The notes under the pieces were generated by a model. It saw only the letters and a program-made list of their open reading frames with translations. It was not told the origin of the DNA and ran no database searches. A DNA stretch of 16,856 nucleotides from Bacteroidales bacterium (GTDB lineage: Bacteria > Bacteroidota > Bacteroidia > Bacteroidales > Muribaculaceae): assembly GCA_004553485.1 (NCBI GenBank), contig SFLG01000033.1, forward strand, positions 1 to 16,856, given 5' to 3'. This document shows, piece after piece, positions 7,443 through 14,689 of this stretch (the first letter of the stretch is position 1; every line of letters begins with the position of its first letter). Made by a program: the position numbers and the translations under genes.

Positions 7443-8807
7443 ATGACTCTAAAGAAATATATCGCGGCCTTTGCCGCCGCTGCCATCTGCGCCGGGGCCG
7501 CGGCCCAGAACACCAACTCGGGCTATTTTGTTGACGACTACGCCTACCGGTTCCAGATGAACCCCGCCATCGACAACAGCAAGAACTTCATCGCCATCCC
7601 CGTCCTTGGCAACGTCAACGTGGGCATACACGGCGACCTCCACGTCCGTGACGTTATATATAATGTGAACGGGCGTACCACCACATTCCTCAACCCCGCC
7701 ATCAGCGCCGAGGAGGTGATGAAAAACATCGGTGACAAAAACAGCGTCGGCGCCGACATCAAAATTCCCATCCTTGCCGCCGGCTTCAAGTCGTTGGGTG
7801 GATACAGCACCATATCGATAAACGCCCGCGCCAGTGTTGGGGCTCAGCTTCCCGGACAGCTTTTCTCTCTGCTCAAGGAGGGTGTGTCAAACAACAGCTA
7901 CGACCTCAGCAATACCCGCGCCTTCGGCACCGCCTACGCCGAGATAGCCTTAGGCCATAGCCACAAGGTGGGCAAGAACCTTCGTATCGGCGGAGCCCTC
8001 AAATTCCTCGTCGGCGCCGGCAACATAGATGCCAACTTCCGTAACGCCACTCTCGAACTCGGTGTCGACGACTGGCGCATCACCACCGACGCCGAGCTCA
8101 ACAGCAGCGTGAAAAACCTGACCTACAAGACCAAGGTGAACAAGCACACGGGCCACCGCTACGTCGACGGCATGGACCTTGACAAGTTCGGCATGAACGG
8201 CTTCGGTATGGCCATAGACTTAGGCGCCACCTACGACGTCGCCCGCGACTGGCAGCTGTCGTTGGCAGTACTCGATCTGGGCTTTATCTCGTGGAACGAG
8301 AACCACCTCGCTACCACCAACGGCCTCAAGACCTTCAACACCGACCGTTACACCTTCAATGCCGACAAGGACGCCGCGAACAGCTTCGATAACGAATGGG
8401 ACAACATCCGCGACGATATCTCGGCCATCTACGAGCTTGAGGACGCCGGCGACACCGGAGGGCGCACCACCATGCTCGGCGCCACGCTGAACGTGGGCGC
8501 ACGCTACACCCTCCCGGTTTACCGCAAGCTCAACTTCGGCCTGCTCGGCACCGCCCGCATCCAGGGCAAATACAGCTGGACCGACTGGCGCGTCTCGACC
8601 AACATCGCCCCGCTGAAATGGCTCGACGGCGGCATCAACATGAGCACCGGCACCTTCGGCGTAGGCTTTGGCTGGGTTGTCAACTTCCACCCCAACGGCT
8701 TCAACTTCTTTGTAGGCATGGACCACACCATTGGCAAGACCACCAAGGAATTTGTTCCCCTCAGCAGCAACGGCTCGCTCAATCTGGGCATGAACGTGCT
8801 GTTCTGA
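7443..8807 (+). CDS. Outer-membrane beta-barrel protein, DUF5723-like
   Basis: 454 residues. The signal peptide (MTLKKYIAAFAAAAICAGAAAQ) has an A-A-A/Q cleavage site near 21-22. The mature protein opens with a YRFQMNPA element, which I associate with the Bacteroidetes DUF5723 family, and continues as repeated amphipathic beta strands separated by Asp/Asn-rich loops. It ends in LNLGMNVLF, with the C-terminal Phe and alternating hydrophobic residues expected for BAM-assembled barrels. No plug or TonB-box is visible. It follows the lipoprotein gene by 74 nt and ends before a long hairpin. Location in the outer membrane is well supported; the cargo or role is unknown. The DUF assignment is from memory. 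Confidence 0.85.
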   Translation: MTLKKYIAAFAAAAICAGAAAQNTNSGYFVDDYAYRFQMNPAIDNSKNFIAIPVLGNVNVGIHGDLHVRDVIYNVNGRTTTFLNPAISAEEVMKNIGDKNSVGADIKIPILAAGFKSLGGYSTISINARASVGAQLPGQLFSLLKEGVSNNSYDLSNTRAFGTAYAEIALGHSHKVGKNLRIGGALKFLVGAGNIDANFRNATLELGVDDWRITTDAELNSSVKNLTYKTKVNKHTGHRYVDGMDLDKFGMNGFGMAIDLGATYDVARDWQLSLAVLDLGFISWNENHLATTNGLKTFNTDRYTFNADKDAANSFDNEWDNIRDDISAIYELEDAGDTGGRTTMLGATLNVGARYTLPVYRKLNFGLLGTARIQGKYSWTDWRVSTNIAPLKWLDGGINMSTGTFGVGFGWVVNFHPNGFNFFVGMDHTIGKTTKEFVPLSSNGSLNLGMNVLF

Positions 8808-8828
8808 CATAACAGACACACTTACCGA

Positions 8829-8864
8829 CGGGGCGCTGTACCGGCATTTCGGCACAGCGCCCCG
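8829..8864. terminator. Bidirectional hairpin between convergent genes
   Basis: CGGGGCGCTGT (8829-8839) and ACAGCGCCCCG (8854-8864) make a perfect 11-bp GC-rich stem. CCG/CGG inside (8841-8843 / 8850-8852) extends it after one mismatch. It lies between the end of the barrel gene (+) and the end of the PEtN transferase gene (-), with no T-tract on either side. Confidence 0.65.
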
Positions 8865-8865
8865 C

Positions 8866-8895
8866 TGTATTGTGGTGTATTATGGTGTATTGCGG
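8866..8895. repeat. Three tandem 10-bp repeats
   Basis: TGTATTGTGG, TGTATTATGG and TGTATTGCGG run head to tail between the convergent-gene hairpin and the stop codon of the PEtN transferase gene. The copies differ by one or two bases. No role is evident. Confidence 0.6.
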
Positions 8896-8918
8896 CACTT
8901 GTCCGCGGGGTGTCGCGG

Positions 8919-10577
8919 TCAGTTTTTGTCGGCGAAGGAGGTGTGCATGATGTCCATCAGCAGCAGGGTCAGGTCGGTGGTGTTGAAGGGGGTGGCGGCG
9001 GCCTGACGGATGCGGGCCTCGGTGTCGGGGTGACGGCGGCGGAACTCGGGCGTCATGTACACCATCATAGGGATGGCGGCGGCGGCAGCCATGCTGGCCG
9101 GCACGTTGTCGCGGCCGTGGCCGAAGTAGTTCTCGTCCACCTCGAACATATCCTGAGCATGGTCAGAGAAATACACCACGACGGCATCTTGGCTGTCGTA
9201 TAGCTTCATCAGACTGCTCACCACCATGTCGTTGTAGAGCACAGTGTTGTCGTAGCACGACAGCACGCTGCGCTGGCGCTTGGTAGGCCTGTCGGCATAG
9301 TCCGACATCCCGAATCTGTCGTACGAGTCCGGATAGCGCAAATGATAGGCCACGTGGCTGCCCATGAGGTGTATCACCGACAGGTCTTTGGCCTTGTCGT
9401 TCCACTTCTGGGCCATCGGTATCAGCAGGCTGTCCAGACCGCAATTCATTCTCATGCAAGTGCTGCCGTTCATGCCGTCGCCGGTGAATTCCATGCGGTC
9501 GCAAAATTCGGCGATTTTGGTTACCGGGTTATCATAGAAGCCTTTGGGCGATTGGTTTGACAGCCAGCTGAGGCGGTATCCCGAGCGGCGCGCCATCTCC
9601 AGGAAGGTGGGGCACTCGTACCAGTTGCGGTCGGCCTCGCCGTCCCACGTGCCTATGAAGTGCTTGAAAGCCGACATGGTGTGCAGTGCCGGAGCCGTGG
9701 GGTTGTCAAACACTACCAGCGACGAGTCGGCCACAAGCTTTTCAAGTAACGGCTGCGTCTGCTTTTCGTATCCGTAGAGCGAGCAATGCGAGCGGCTGAG
9801 GCTCTCGCCCACAATCACCACTATCTTCTGCGGCGCCGCCGATGAGTCGGTGACGATGGGCACACCCGAGGGGACGATTTCGTGTCCGGAGTCGTACTTG
9901 GTAAATTCATCGATTTTGCCGCAGATATTGGTTTTTGTGACATCGGTGTCGGGCATTGTCGCCATAAAGTATGCCGCCGTCGCCATCAGCACCACAGCCA
10001 ATACGCGCAACGGCCTGTGCATACTGCCGGGGATAACCTTCCTCAGAGATGACAGCGCGAAGTACGAGCCGACAAACAGCACTACCGATCCCACAAGGTA
10101 CAACAGTGCTTCGTTTGACCCGTATGCGCTGACAAAGTTTCCGGCCTCGTCGGGATTGGACGCCAGGATAACCGCCGCGATGTCGGCGGTGAAAAAGCGC
10201 TCGTACACCACCATCAGCACAAGGTCAATCAGCCAGTTTGCCGTCAGCGGGATAAAGCACAGCACAAGCCATGTGCAGGCCACCGGGCGCTTCCACTTCC
10301 TTATCAGCAGATAGACGGCAAGCGCGGCCCAGACCAGCACCGCGGCCACCGACAGCATCTGCTCCGTGGCCGTCACGGGCAATACCTTTCCGGGCTTGAT
10401 CCAGACATAGTGAACCCATGGCACTGCCGTAAGCATCAGCGCCATAGCGGCAAAAAGGCCCGGCGCCTTGACTACCGGCGCAGATACCGTTTCAAGCAGA
10501 AGGTTCAGGGCACGTGTCAGCCGCGGGCCGGCCTTGAGCTCCCTTAACTTACCCGCGATTCCCCCGGCAAATTCCAT
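8919..10577 (-). CDS. Phosphoethanolamine transferase-like membrane sulfatase-fold enzyme (EptA/CptA family)
   Basis: 552 residues. The N-terminus has about five membrane helices (roughly 41-60, 73-92, 100-125, 158-178, 190-208). A periplasmic alkaline-phosphatase-fold domain follows. Visible catalytic features: VGES with metal-ligand candidate E258, a Thr nucleophile candidate at T300 (PALHTMSAF), HLMGSH (403-408), YFSDHAQD with D472/H473, and GHGRD near 487. Seven cysteines lie in the periplasmic domain (219, 265, 322, 359, 374, 379, 441), compatible with the disulfides of this family. By family it transfers phosphoethanolamine from phosphatidylethanolamine to lipid A, LPS core or a related glycan; the acceptor here is unknown. 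It is single, convergent with the barrel gene and divergent from the relA-like gene. Confidence 0.88.
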   Translation of the reverse strand: MEFAGGIAGKLRELKAGPRLTRALNLLLETVSAPVVKAPGLFAAMALMLTAVPWVHYVWIKPGKVLPVTATEQMLSVAAVLVWAALAVYLLIRKWKRPVACTWLVLCFIPLTANWLIDLVLMVVYERFFTADIAAVILASNPDEAGNFVSAYGSNEALLYLVGSVVLFVGSYFALSSLRKVIPGSMHRPLRVLAVVLMATAAYFMATMPDTDVTKTNICGKIDEFTKYDSGHEIVPSGVPIVTDSSAAPQKIVVIVGESLSRSHCSLYGYEKQTQPLLEKLVADSSLVVFDNPTAPALHTMSAFKHFIGTWDGEADRNWYECPTFLEMARRSGYRLSWLSNQSPKGFYDNPVTKIAEFCDRMEFTGDGMNGSTCMRMNCGLDSLLIPMAQKWNDKAKDLSVIHLMGSHVAYHLRYPDSYDRFGMSDYADRPTKRQRSVLSCYDNTVLYNDMVVSSLMKLYDSQDAVVVYFSDHAQDMFEVDENYFGHGRDNVPASMAAAAAIPMMVYMTPEFRRRHPDTEARIRQAAATPFNTTDLTLLLMDIMHTSFADKN

Positions 10578-10627
10578 AATATCTTATTAATTTTTTCCTT
10601 TATTGTTGTTATCAAGAAAGCAGACGG

Positions 10628-10670
10628 CAAAATTATATCGCCATGTATTACTTTTTCGGCTGCAAAATTA
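10628..10670 (-). promoter_or_regulatory. Two candidate -7 boxes for the PEtN transferase gene
   Basis: TAATTTTG occurs twice on the minus strand, at 10635-10628 and 10670-10663, about 50 and 85 nt upstream of the ATG. Neither has a TTTG at the standard 19-21 nt distance. They are back to back with the relA-like promoter in the 213-bp divergent region. Confidence 0.4.
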
Positions 10671-10708
10671 CTGCTTTTTTAGCTTTTATAACGGCACTGC
10701 CACATCTT

Positions 10709-10742
10709 TTTGACGCATTTACGCTTTTTTTCAGTATCTTTG
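10709..10742 (+). promoter_or_regulatory. Promoter of the relA-like operon
   Basis: TATCTTTG (10735-10742) is a full TAnnTTTG match. TTTG (10709-10712) lies 22 nt upstream, slightly longer than the usual spacing. The predicted start is near 10749, about 40 nt before the ATG at 10791. Confidence 0.6.
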
Positions 10743-10753
10743 CAGTCCGGTAT

Positions 10754-10798
10754 ATGAATGTAAACGAACGCAATTTGAAGGTAAAACGATATGTCTGA
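10754..10798 (+). CDS. Possible 14-codon leader ORF overlapping the relA-like start
   Basis: ATG at 10754 opens a frame reading MNVNERNLKVKRYV and stops at TGA 10796-10798, overlapping the relA-like ATG (10791) by 8 nt in another frame. It would begin within a few nucleotides of the predicted transcription start. Its layout fits translational coupling or a leader peptide. It has no homology I can name, and a chance ORF of this length is quite possible. Confidence 0.3.
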   Translation: MNVNERNLKVKRYV

Positions 10799-13040
10799 AC
10801 AAATCTCATTAAGCGACCCTGCAGCGCTTCCGTCGCGGACCCTCGAGCTTGTCCGCCGCCTGCGTCCCATGCTGGAGCCGGGCGACATAGGCAAGTTCAG
10901 ACAGGCTTTGGCCGAGGCCGCCGACACGGATGGGTTCGGCAAGAACGTCTTCGGCTTCTCGCGGCACGCGATGGCGGTGGAGACGGCGCTGACGCTCTGC
11001 CGCTACGTCGCTCCCGACCGTACCATGTCGGCCGCCGTGCTCCTCGAGGCTCCCGTCCATGCGGGTCACGTCTCTGTCGACGACGTGCGCGCGATGTGGG
11101 GCGACGACGTGGCCGAGTCGGTGCAGCGCCTTATCAAGGTCTCGTCGCTGTACGAGCGCCACAACATCGGCAAGAACGAGGACGCCAACTTCCGCCGTCT
11201 GCTCCTGGCTTTCGCCGAGGACATCCGCGTCATCATCATAATGATAGCCTCGCGCCTGACGCTGATGAAGGCCATCAACCACCACCCCGATACCGACATG
11301 GTCACCACCTTCTCCAACGAGTCGGGCTATCTGTACGCGCCGCTGGCACACCGCCTGGGCCTGTACGCCATGAAGTCGGAGCTGGAGGACATGACCCTCA
11401 AATACACCGACCGCGAGACATACACCTCGATAGCGCGTCAGCTCAACGAGACAAAGGTCAAGCGCGACGCATACATCGCCGCCTTCATTGCCCCGGTGCG
11501 CAAACGCCTCGAGTCCCTGGGGCTGAAGTTTGAAATAAAGGGACGCACAAAGTCGATATACTCCATCTGGAACAAGATAAAGGCGCAGAAGACCGACGTC
11601 GGCCACATCTACGACCTCTTCGCCATCCGCGTCATCCTCGACACGGCGCCCACCCGCGACCAGGAGAAGACCGACTGCTGGGTGGCCTACTCGGCCATCA
11701 CCGACATGTACCGCCCCAACCCGGCACGCATGAAGGACTGGGTGTCCATCCCCAAATCGAACGGCTACGAGAGCCTGCACATCACCGTCTACGGCCCCGA
11801 GGACCGCTGGGTGGAGGTGCAGATACGCACCCGCCGCATGGACGAGGTGGCCGAGAAAGGTCTTGCCGCACACTGGAAATACAAGGGCGGCACAAGCGAG
11901 CAGGGTCTTGACGCCTGGATGCGCAACGTGCGCGACATCCTCGAGACGGCCGACTCGGGCCCTTCCGAGCTGATGAAAAACATGAAGCTTGACGTCTACA
12001 ACAAGGAGGTCTTTGTCTTCACCCCGAAGGGCGACCTCTACCGTCTGCCCCTCGGCGCGAGCGTGCTCGACCTGGCCTTCTCGATCCACTCGGGCCTCGG
12101 CTGCAAGTGCGTGGGAGCCCGCGTGAACGGCCGCAACGTCAAGCTCAACCACAAGCTGCACTCGGGCGACACGGTGGAGATCCTTACCTCGTCCACGCAG
12201 ATGCCCAAGCGCGACTGGCTCAACATCGTGGTGACGGGCAAGGCCCGCAGCAAGATACGCGCCACCCTCAAGGAGCAGGAGCACCGCGCAGCCGAGCTGG
12301 GCAAGGAGCTGCTGCAGCGACGCTTCAAAAACCGCAAGATTGAGCCGGACGAGGCCGTGATGGGACGTCTCATCAAAAAGATGGGCTACAAGACCGCCTC
12401 CGACTTCTACAACCGCCTGGCCGACAACACACTCGACGTCAGCACCGTCCTCGATGCCTACATCGCCCTTGTGGAGAAAGAGAACGAGACGGCGCCCACG
12501 GTGTCGGCCGATGAGTTCCGCCTCATGCCATCCACCGAGAACGAGGCCGACGGCGACCGCAGCGGCGCGCGCTCGGAGGTGCTCGAAATCGGCGGCCCCG
12601 GCAACAAGGTGCGCGGTCTCAACTACAAGCTGTCGAAATGCTGCAACCCCATCCACGGCGACAAGGTGTTCGGCTTCATCTCCAGCGAGGGCGTCATCAA
12701 GGTGCACCGCTGCGACTGTCCCAACGCCGCCAACATACGCCAGCGCTATCCCGACCGCATCATCGAGACGCGCTGGTCAGGCTCGTTCGACGGCCAGATG
12801 GCGGCGACACTGCGCATCCTCGGCTACGACGACATCGGCATCGTCACCAACTTCACCTCGATAATCTCCAAAGAGCGTAACGCCTCGCTGCGCTCAATAT
12901 CCATCGACTCGCACGACGGCCTCTTCCAGGGCTTCGTCGTCGTGGGCATCAGCGGCAAGGAGGCTCTTAACTCGTTGATAAAGAAAATCAAAACAGTAAA
13001 GGGAGTAAAGGACGTCACCCGTGTCGACTCGGCCGGATAA
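10791..13040 (+). CDS. relA: Long RelA/SpoT homologue, (p)ppGpp synthetase with degenerate hydrolase domain
   Basis: 749 residues in the full RSH order: HD-like domain (about 40-200), synthetase (about 235-365), TGS (about 406-467), helical region, Cys-rich element (C617-C618, H622, H639, C641, C643) and C-terminal ACT (about 672-746). The hydrolase is probably dead: the family's His-Asp pair is replaced by E86-A87, and the downstream ADRLHN-type motif reads ASRLTL, although H59 remains. The synthetase looks intact: GRTKS (251-255), the basic RMKD motif (313-316), NGYESLH (324-330) and EVQIRT. It should make (p)ppGpp from GTP/GDP and ATP on stalled ribosomes. AAGG lies about 9 nt before the ATG. 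The symbol follows the synthetase-only inference. A lipoprotein gene follows 20 nt later. Confidence 0.93.
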   Translation: MSEQISLSDPAALPSRTLELVRRLRPMLEPGDIGKFRQALAEAADTDGFGKNVFGFSRHAMAVETALTLCRYVAPDRTMSAAVLLEAPVHAGHVSVDDVRAMWGDDVAESVQRLIKVSSLYERHNIGKNEDANFRRLLLAFAEDIRVIIIMIASRLTLMKAINHHPDTDMVTTFSNESGYLYAPLAHRLGLYAMKSELEDMTLKYTDRETYTSIARQLNETKVKRDAYIAAFIAPVRKRLESLGLKFEIKGRTKSIYSIWNKIKAQKTDVGHIYDLFAIRVILDTAPTRDQEKTDCWVAYSAITDMYRPNPARMKDWVSIPKSNGYESLHITVYGPEDRWVEVQIRTRRMDEVAEKGLAAHWKYKGGTSEQGLDAWMRNVRDILETADSGPSELMKNMKLDVYNKEVFVFTPKGDLYRLPLGASVLDLAFSIHSGLGCKCVGARVNGRNVKLNHKLHSGDTVEILTSSTQMPKRDWLNIVVTGKARSKIRATLKEQEHRAAELGKELLQRRFKNRKIEPDEAVMGRLIKKMGYKTASDFYNRLADNTLDVSTVLDAYIALVEKENETAPTVSADEFRLMPSTENEADGDRSGARSEVLEIGGPGNKVRGLNYKLSKCCNPIHGDKVFGFISSEGVIKVHRCDCPNAANIRQRYPDRIIETRWSGSFDGQMAATLRILGYDDIGIVTNFTSIISKERNASLRSISIDSHDGLFQGFVVVGISGKEALNSLIKKIKTVKGVKDVTRVDSAG

Positions 13041-13060
13041 CCCCTACCCCGCATAACGAC

Positions 13061-13909
13061 ATGAAACACATTGTAACAGTACTTTCGGCCGCCCTGTTGC
13101 TTGGCACGGCGGCATCGTGCGGCAGCGGCGACAAGGAGCACAAGGCCGCCACAGCCCTCAGCGCAAAAGCCGACAGCCTCCTCAACGCCGGCGACTACGA
13201 GGCTGCCCTCGCCCTCTACGACAGTCTCAACCACGCCTACCCCAAGGAGATTGACCTGCGCAAGGCCTCCAACACCAAACGCGCCCAGGCCATCGAGGGC
13301 CTCGCCCTGAGCCAGGCCCCGGTGCTCGACCGCGCCATCGACTCGCTCAACAACCGCGTAGCCGAAATCTACGGCCAATTCAACCGCGAGCAGTCGTCGC
13401 AGGCCCTCAACGCCTACGCCGTGCACAAGTCGCTGGCCGGGCAGAAGACCACCGGCACGGCTGCGCTGCAGCCGCGCATCAATGTCGAAGGCAACGACGT
13501 CTCCGACACACCCTGGTCCATCGCCGTGTTCGCCCCCGGCAACATCGGCCTCAACAAGCTCGCCGTAACGACAGCCTCGGGCCAAAACTTCACCCTTGAC
13601 GTCTTCAGCAACGACGGCCAGGTGGGCTCAATAGTCGCCTCCGTGGCCGAGCCGCTGGGCAAGTACCTCAGCCAGCATCCCGACGACCCCGCCACCGCCT
13701 TCGTCCTCAGCGGTAGCAAGGGCAAAGCTGAGGGCAAGCTCGGCAGCGCCTTCTCCACCGCCACAGCCGAGTCGTACAACTACGCCGTCGCCAAAAACGG
13801 CCTGCGCTCGGCCCTCATCAACCGCGAAAAGCTTGAGCGCCGCCTCAACATCGCCCGCCGACAGGCCGCCAACGGCGCCCCCGCCGAAAACCCCGCCAAC
13901 CCTAAGTAA
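13061..13909 (+). CDS. Lipoprotein with a TPR-like N-terminal segment, unknown function
   Basis: 282 residues. The lipoprotein signal ends in A-A-S-C20, followed by G-S-G-D-K. Residues about 28-65 (AKADSLLNAGDYEAALALYD) look like one tetratricopeptide-type helical hairpin. A longer helical stretch follows (about 70-130), then a beta-rich region (about 150-215) and a charged C-terminal helix rich in Arg, Ala and Asn. No enzymatic motif is seen. The ATG lies 20 nt after the relA-like stop with no promoter between, so it is very probably in the same operon. An intrinsic terminator follows. Gly-Ser-Gly after the Cys carries a less acidic signal than the 601-residue lipoprotein, so periplasm-facing is equally plausible. 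Confidence 0.85.
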   Translation: MKHIVTVLSAALLLGTAASCGSGDKEHKAATALSAKADSLLNAGDYEAALALYDSLNHAYPKEIDLRKASNTKRAQAIEGLALSQAPVLDRAIDSLNNRVAEIYGQFNREQSSQALNAYAVHKSLAGQKTTGTAALQPRINVEGNDVSDTPWSIAVFAPGNIGLNKLAVTTASGQNFTLDVFSNDGQVGSIVASVAEPLGKYLSQHPDDPATAFVLSGSKGKAEGKLGSAFSTATAESYNYAVAKNGLRSALINREKLERRLNIARRQAANGAPAENPANPK

Positions 13910-13918
13910 AAAGGGCCG

Positions 13919-13983
13919 ATACAACAGCCGCAACGACTACGGCAGCCGAAAATCCGGGTGGATTTTCGGCTGCCGTGTTGTAT
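13919..13983. terminator. Strong bidirectional terminator, 17-bp stem with outer arms
   Basis: Positions 13939-13955 and 13960-13976 are perfect 17-bp reverse complements (ACGGCAGCCGAAAATCC and its complement) around the loop GGGT. Outside them, ATACAACA (13919-13926) can pair with TGTTGTAT (13976-13983), forming a nested outer stem. It separates the relA-like/lipoprotein operon (+) from the convergent DUF5606 gene (-). Confidence 0.85.
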
Positions 13984-13999
13984 GGGGATGCTGACAATC

Positions 14000-14063
14000 A
14001 GTCCTTCTTCTCGGCCTCGTAGGTGGCGGCGTCTACGGTGCCTTTGTCACCGGCCTCGGTGCT
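14000..14063 (-). pseudogene. Coding-like C-terminal tail beyond the DUF5606 stop codon
   Basis: In frame with the preceding DUF5606 gene, after its TAA (14064-14066), the minus strand stays open for 21 codons to a TGA at 13998-14000. The translation begins STEAGDKGTVDA and ends YEAEKKD, the same Ala/Glu/Lys/Asp composition as the tail just before the TAA. It looks like a continuation of the tail cut off by a single-base change (GAA or AAA to TAA), or is read past by stop-codon suppression. It may also be chance. Confidence 0.4.
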
Positions 14064-14495
14064 TTAGTCCTCGGCTTTGGCTTTCTCGACGTCGGCTTCG
14101 GCTTCTTCTTCGCGGAAATCGTCGATGCCGGCGGCAACGAGCTTGTTGTACCAGCTGAAGACTTTCTTGATGTCGTTGTTGTGTACGCGCTCCTCGTCGT
14201 ACTCGGGGAGGATCTCGGCAAAGTAGGCGCGCAGCTTCTCGGGGGTGTCGTATGCCTTAAGGTCGACGGGCTTGGCGTCGTTCTTTTCCTTGATGACCTC
14301 GAAAATCTCGTAGAGAGGCTTGTCCTCGCCGTCGGTATATATTGCTATGTCGCCCAGCGACATAACCTTGTCGGTGGCGTAGGCGGGAGTACGCTTGCCG
14401 GTTTCGATGTTTTCGACGATGAGCATGTTTTTGCCCTGGCTTACCAGCGAATACAGACCGGGCTTGCCTGCTATCGCAAGAATACGTTTCTTCAT
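14064..14495 (-). CDS. DUF5606 family protein
   Basis: 143 residues. It starts MKKRILAIAGKPGLYSLVSQGKNMLIVE, a conserved N-terminal block I recognise as DUF5606, a family widespread in Bacteroidetes with no established function. The N-terminal 60 residues look like a small beta-rich domain. A helical middle (about 80-115) follows, with DTPEKLRAYFAEILPEYDEERV, then an Ala/Glu/Lys/Asp-rich tail (EEEAEADVEKAKAED) ending at TAA. The frame after this TAA resembles further tail, so the C-terminus may be shortened. No signal peptide or membrane segment, so probably cytoplasmic. It has a strong minus-strand promoter and a roughly 155-nt leader with a 17-bp tandem repeat. It is convergent with the relA-like operon. 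Confidence 0.88.
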   Translation of the reverse strand: MKKRILAIAGKPGLYSLVSQGKNMLIVENIETGKRTPAYATDKVMSLGDIAIYTDGEDKPLYEIFEVIKEKNDAKPVDLKAYDTPEKLRAYFAEILPEYDEERVHNNDIKKVFSWYNKLVAAGIDDFREEEAEADVEKAKAED

Positions 14496-14550
14496 AATGG
14501 TGACGTTATGCGTTTGTTGTTAGTTTGTACTTGTAATCGGTTCTCTTACC

Positions 14551-14584
14551 TGTGGGGGTGTCTGTCCTGTGGGGTTGTCTGTCC
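14551..14584. repeat. 17-bp tandem repeat in the DUF5606 leader
   Basis: TGTGGGGGTGTCTGTCC (14551-14567) and TGTGGGGTTGTCTGTCC (14568-14584) are adjacent, with a single mismatch. It falls within the predicted 5' untranslated region of the DUF5606 transcript, about 56 to 90 nt before its ATG. Confidence 0.7.
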
Positions 14585-14658
14585 GGAGGCCGTCAAAACC
14601 CGCTTCCTCATTGTTTTTAACAACTCAAAAAGGACAACGTTTGTCACTTTAGTCGATG

Positions 14659-14689
14659 CAAATGTACAAAATGTTGGATGATTATCAAA
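14659..14689 (-). promoter_or_regulatory. DUF5606 promoter (Bacteroidetes type)
   Basis: On the minus strand TTTG (14689-14686), 19 nt, then TACATTTG (14666-14659). This is an exact consensus match. It predicts a leader of about 155 nt before the ATG at 14495. Confidence 0.75.

Noticed and set aside
10809..12707. 632-codon open frame on the minus strand opposite the relA-like gene
   Set aside because: It is the complement of a well-supported RSH gene, lacks motifs and has the same antisense composition bias.
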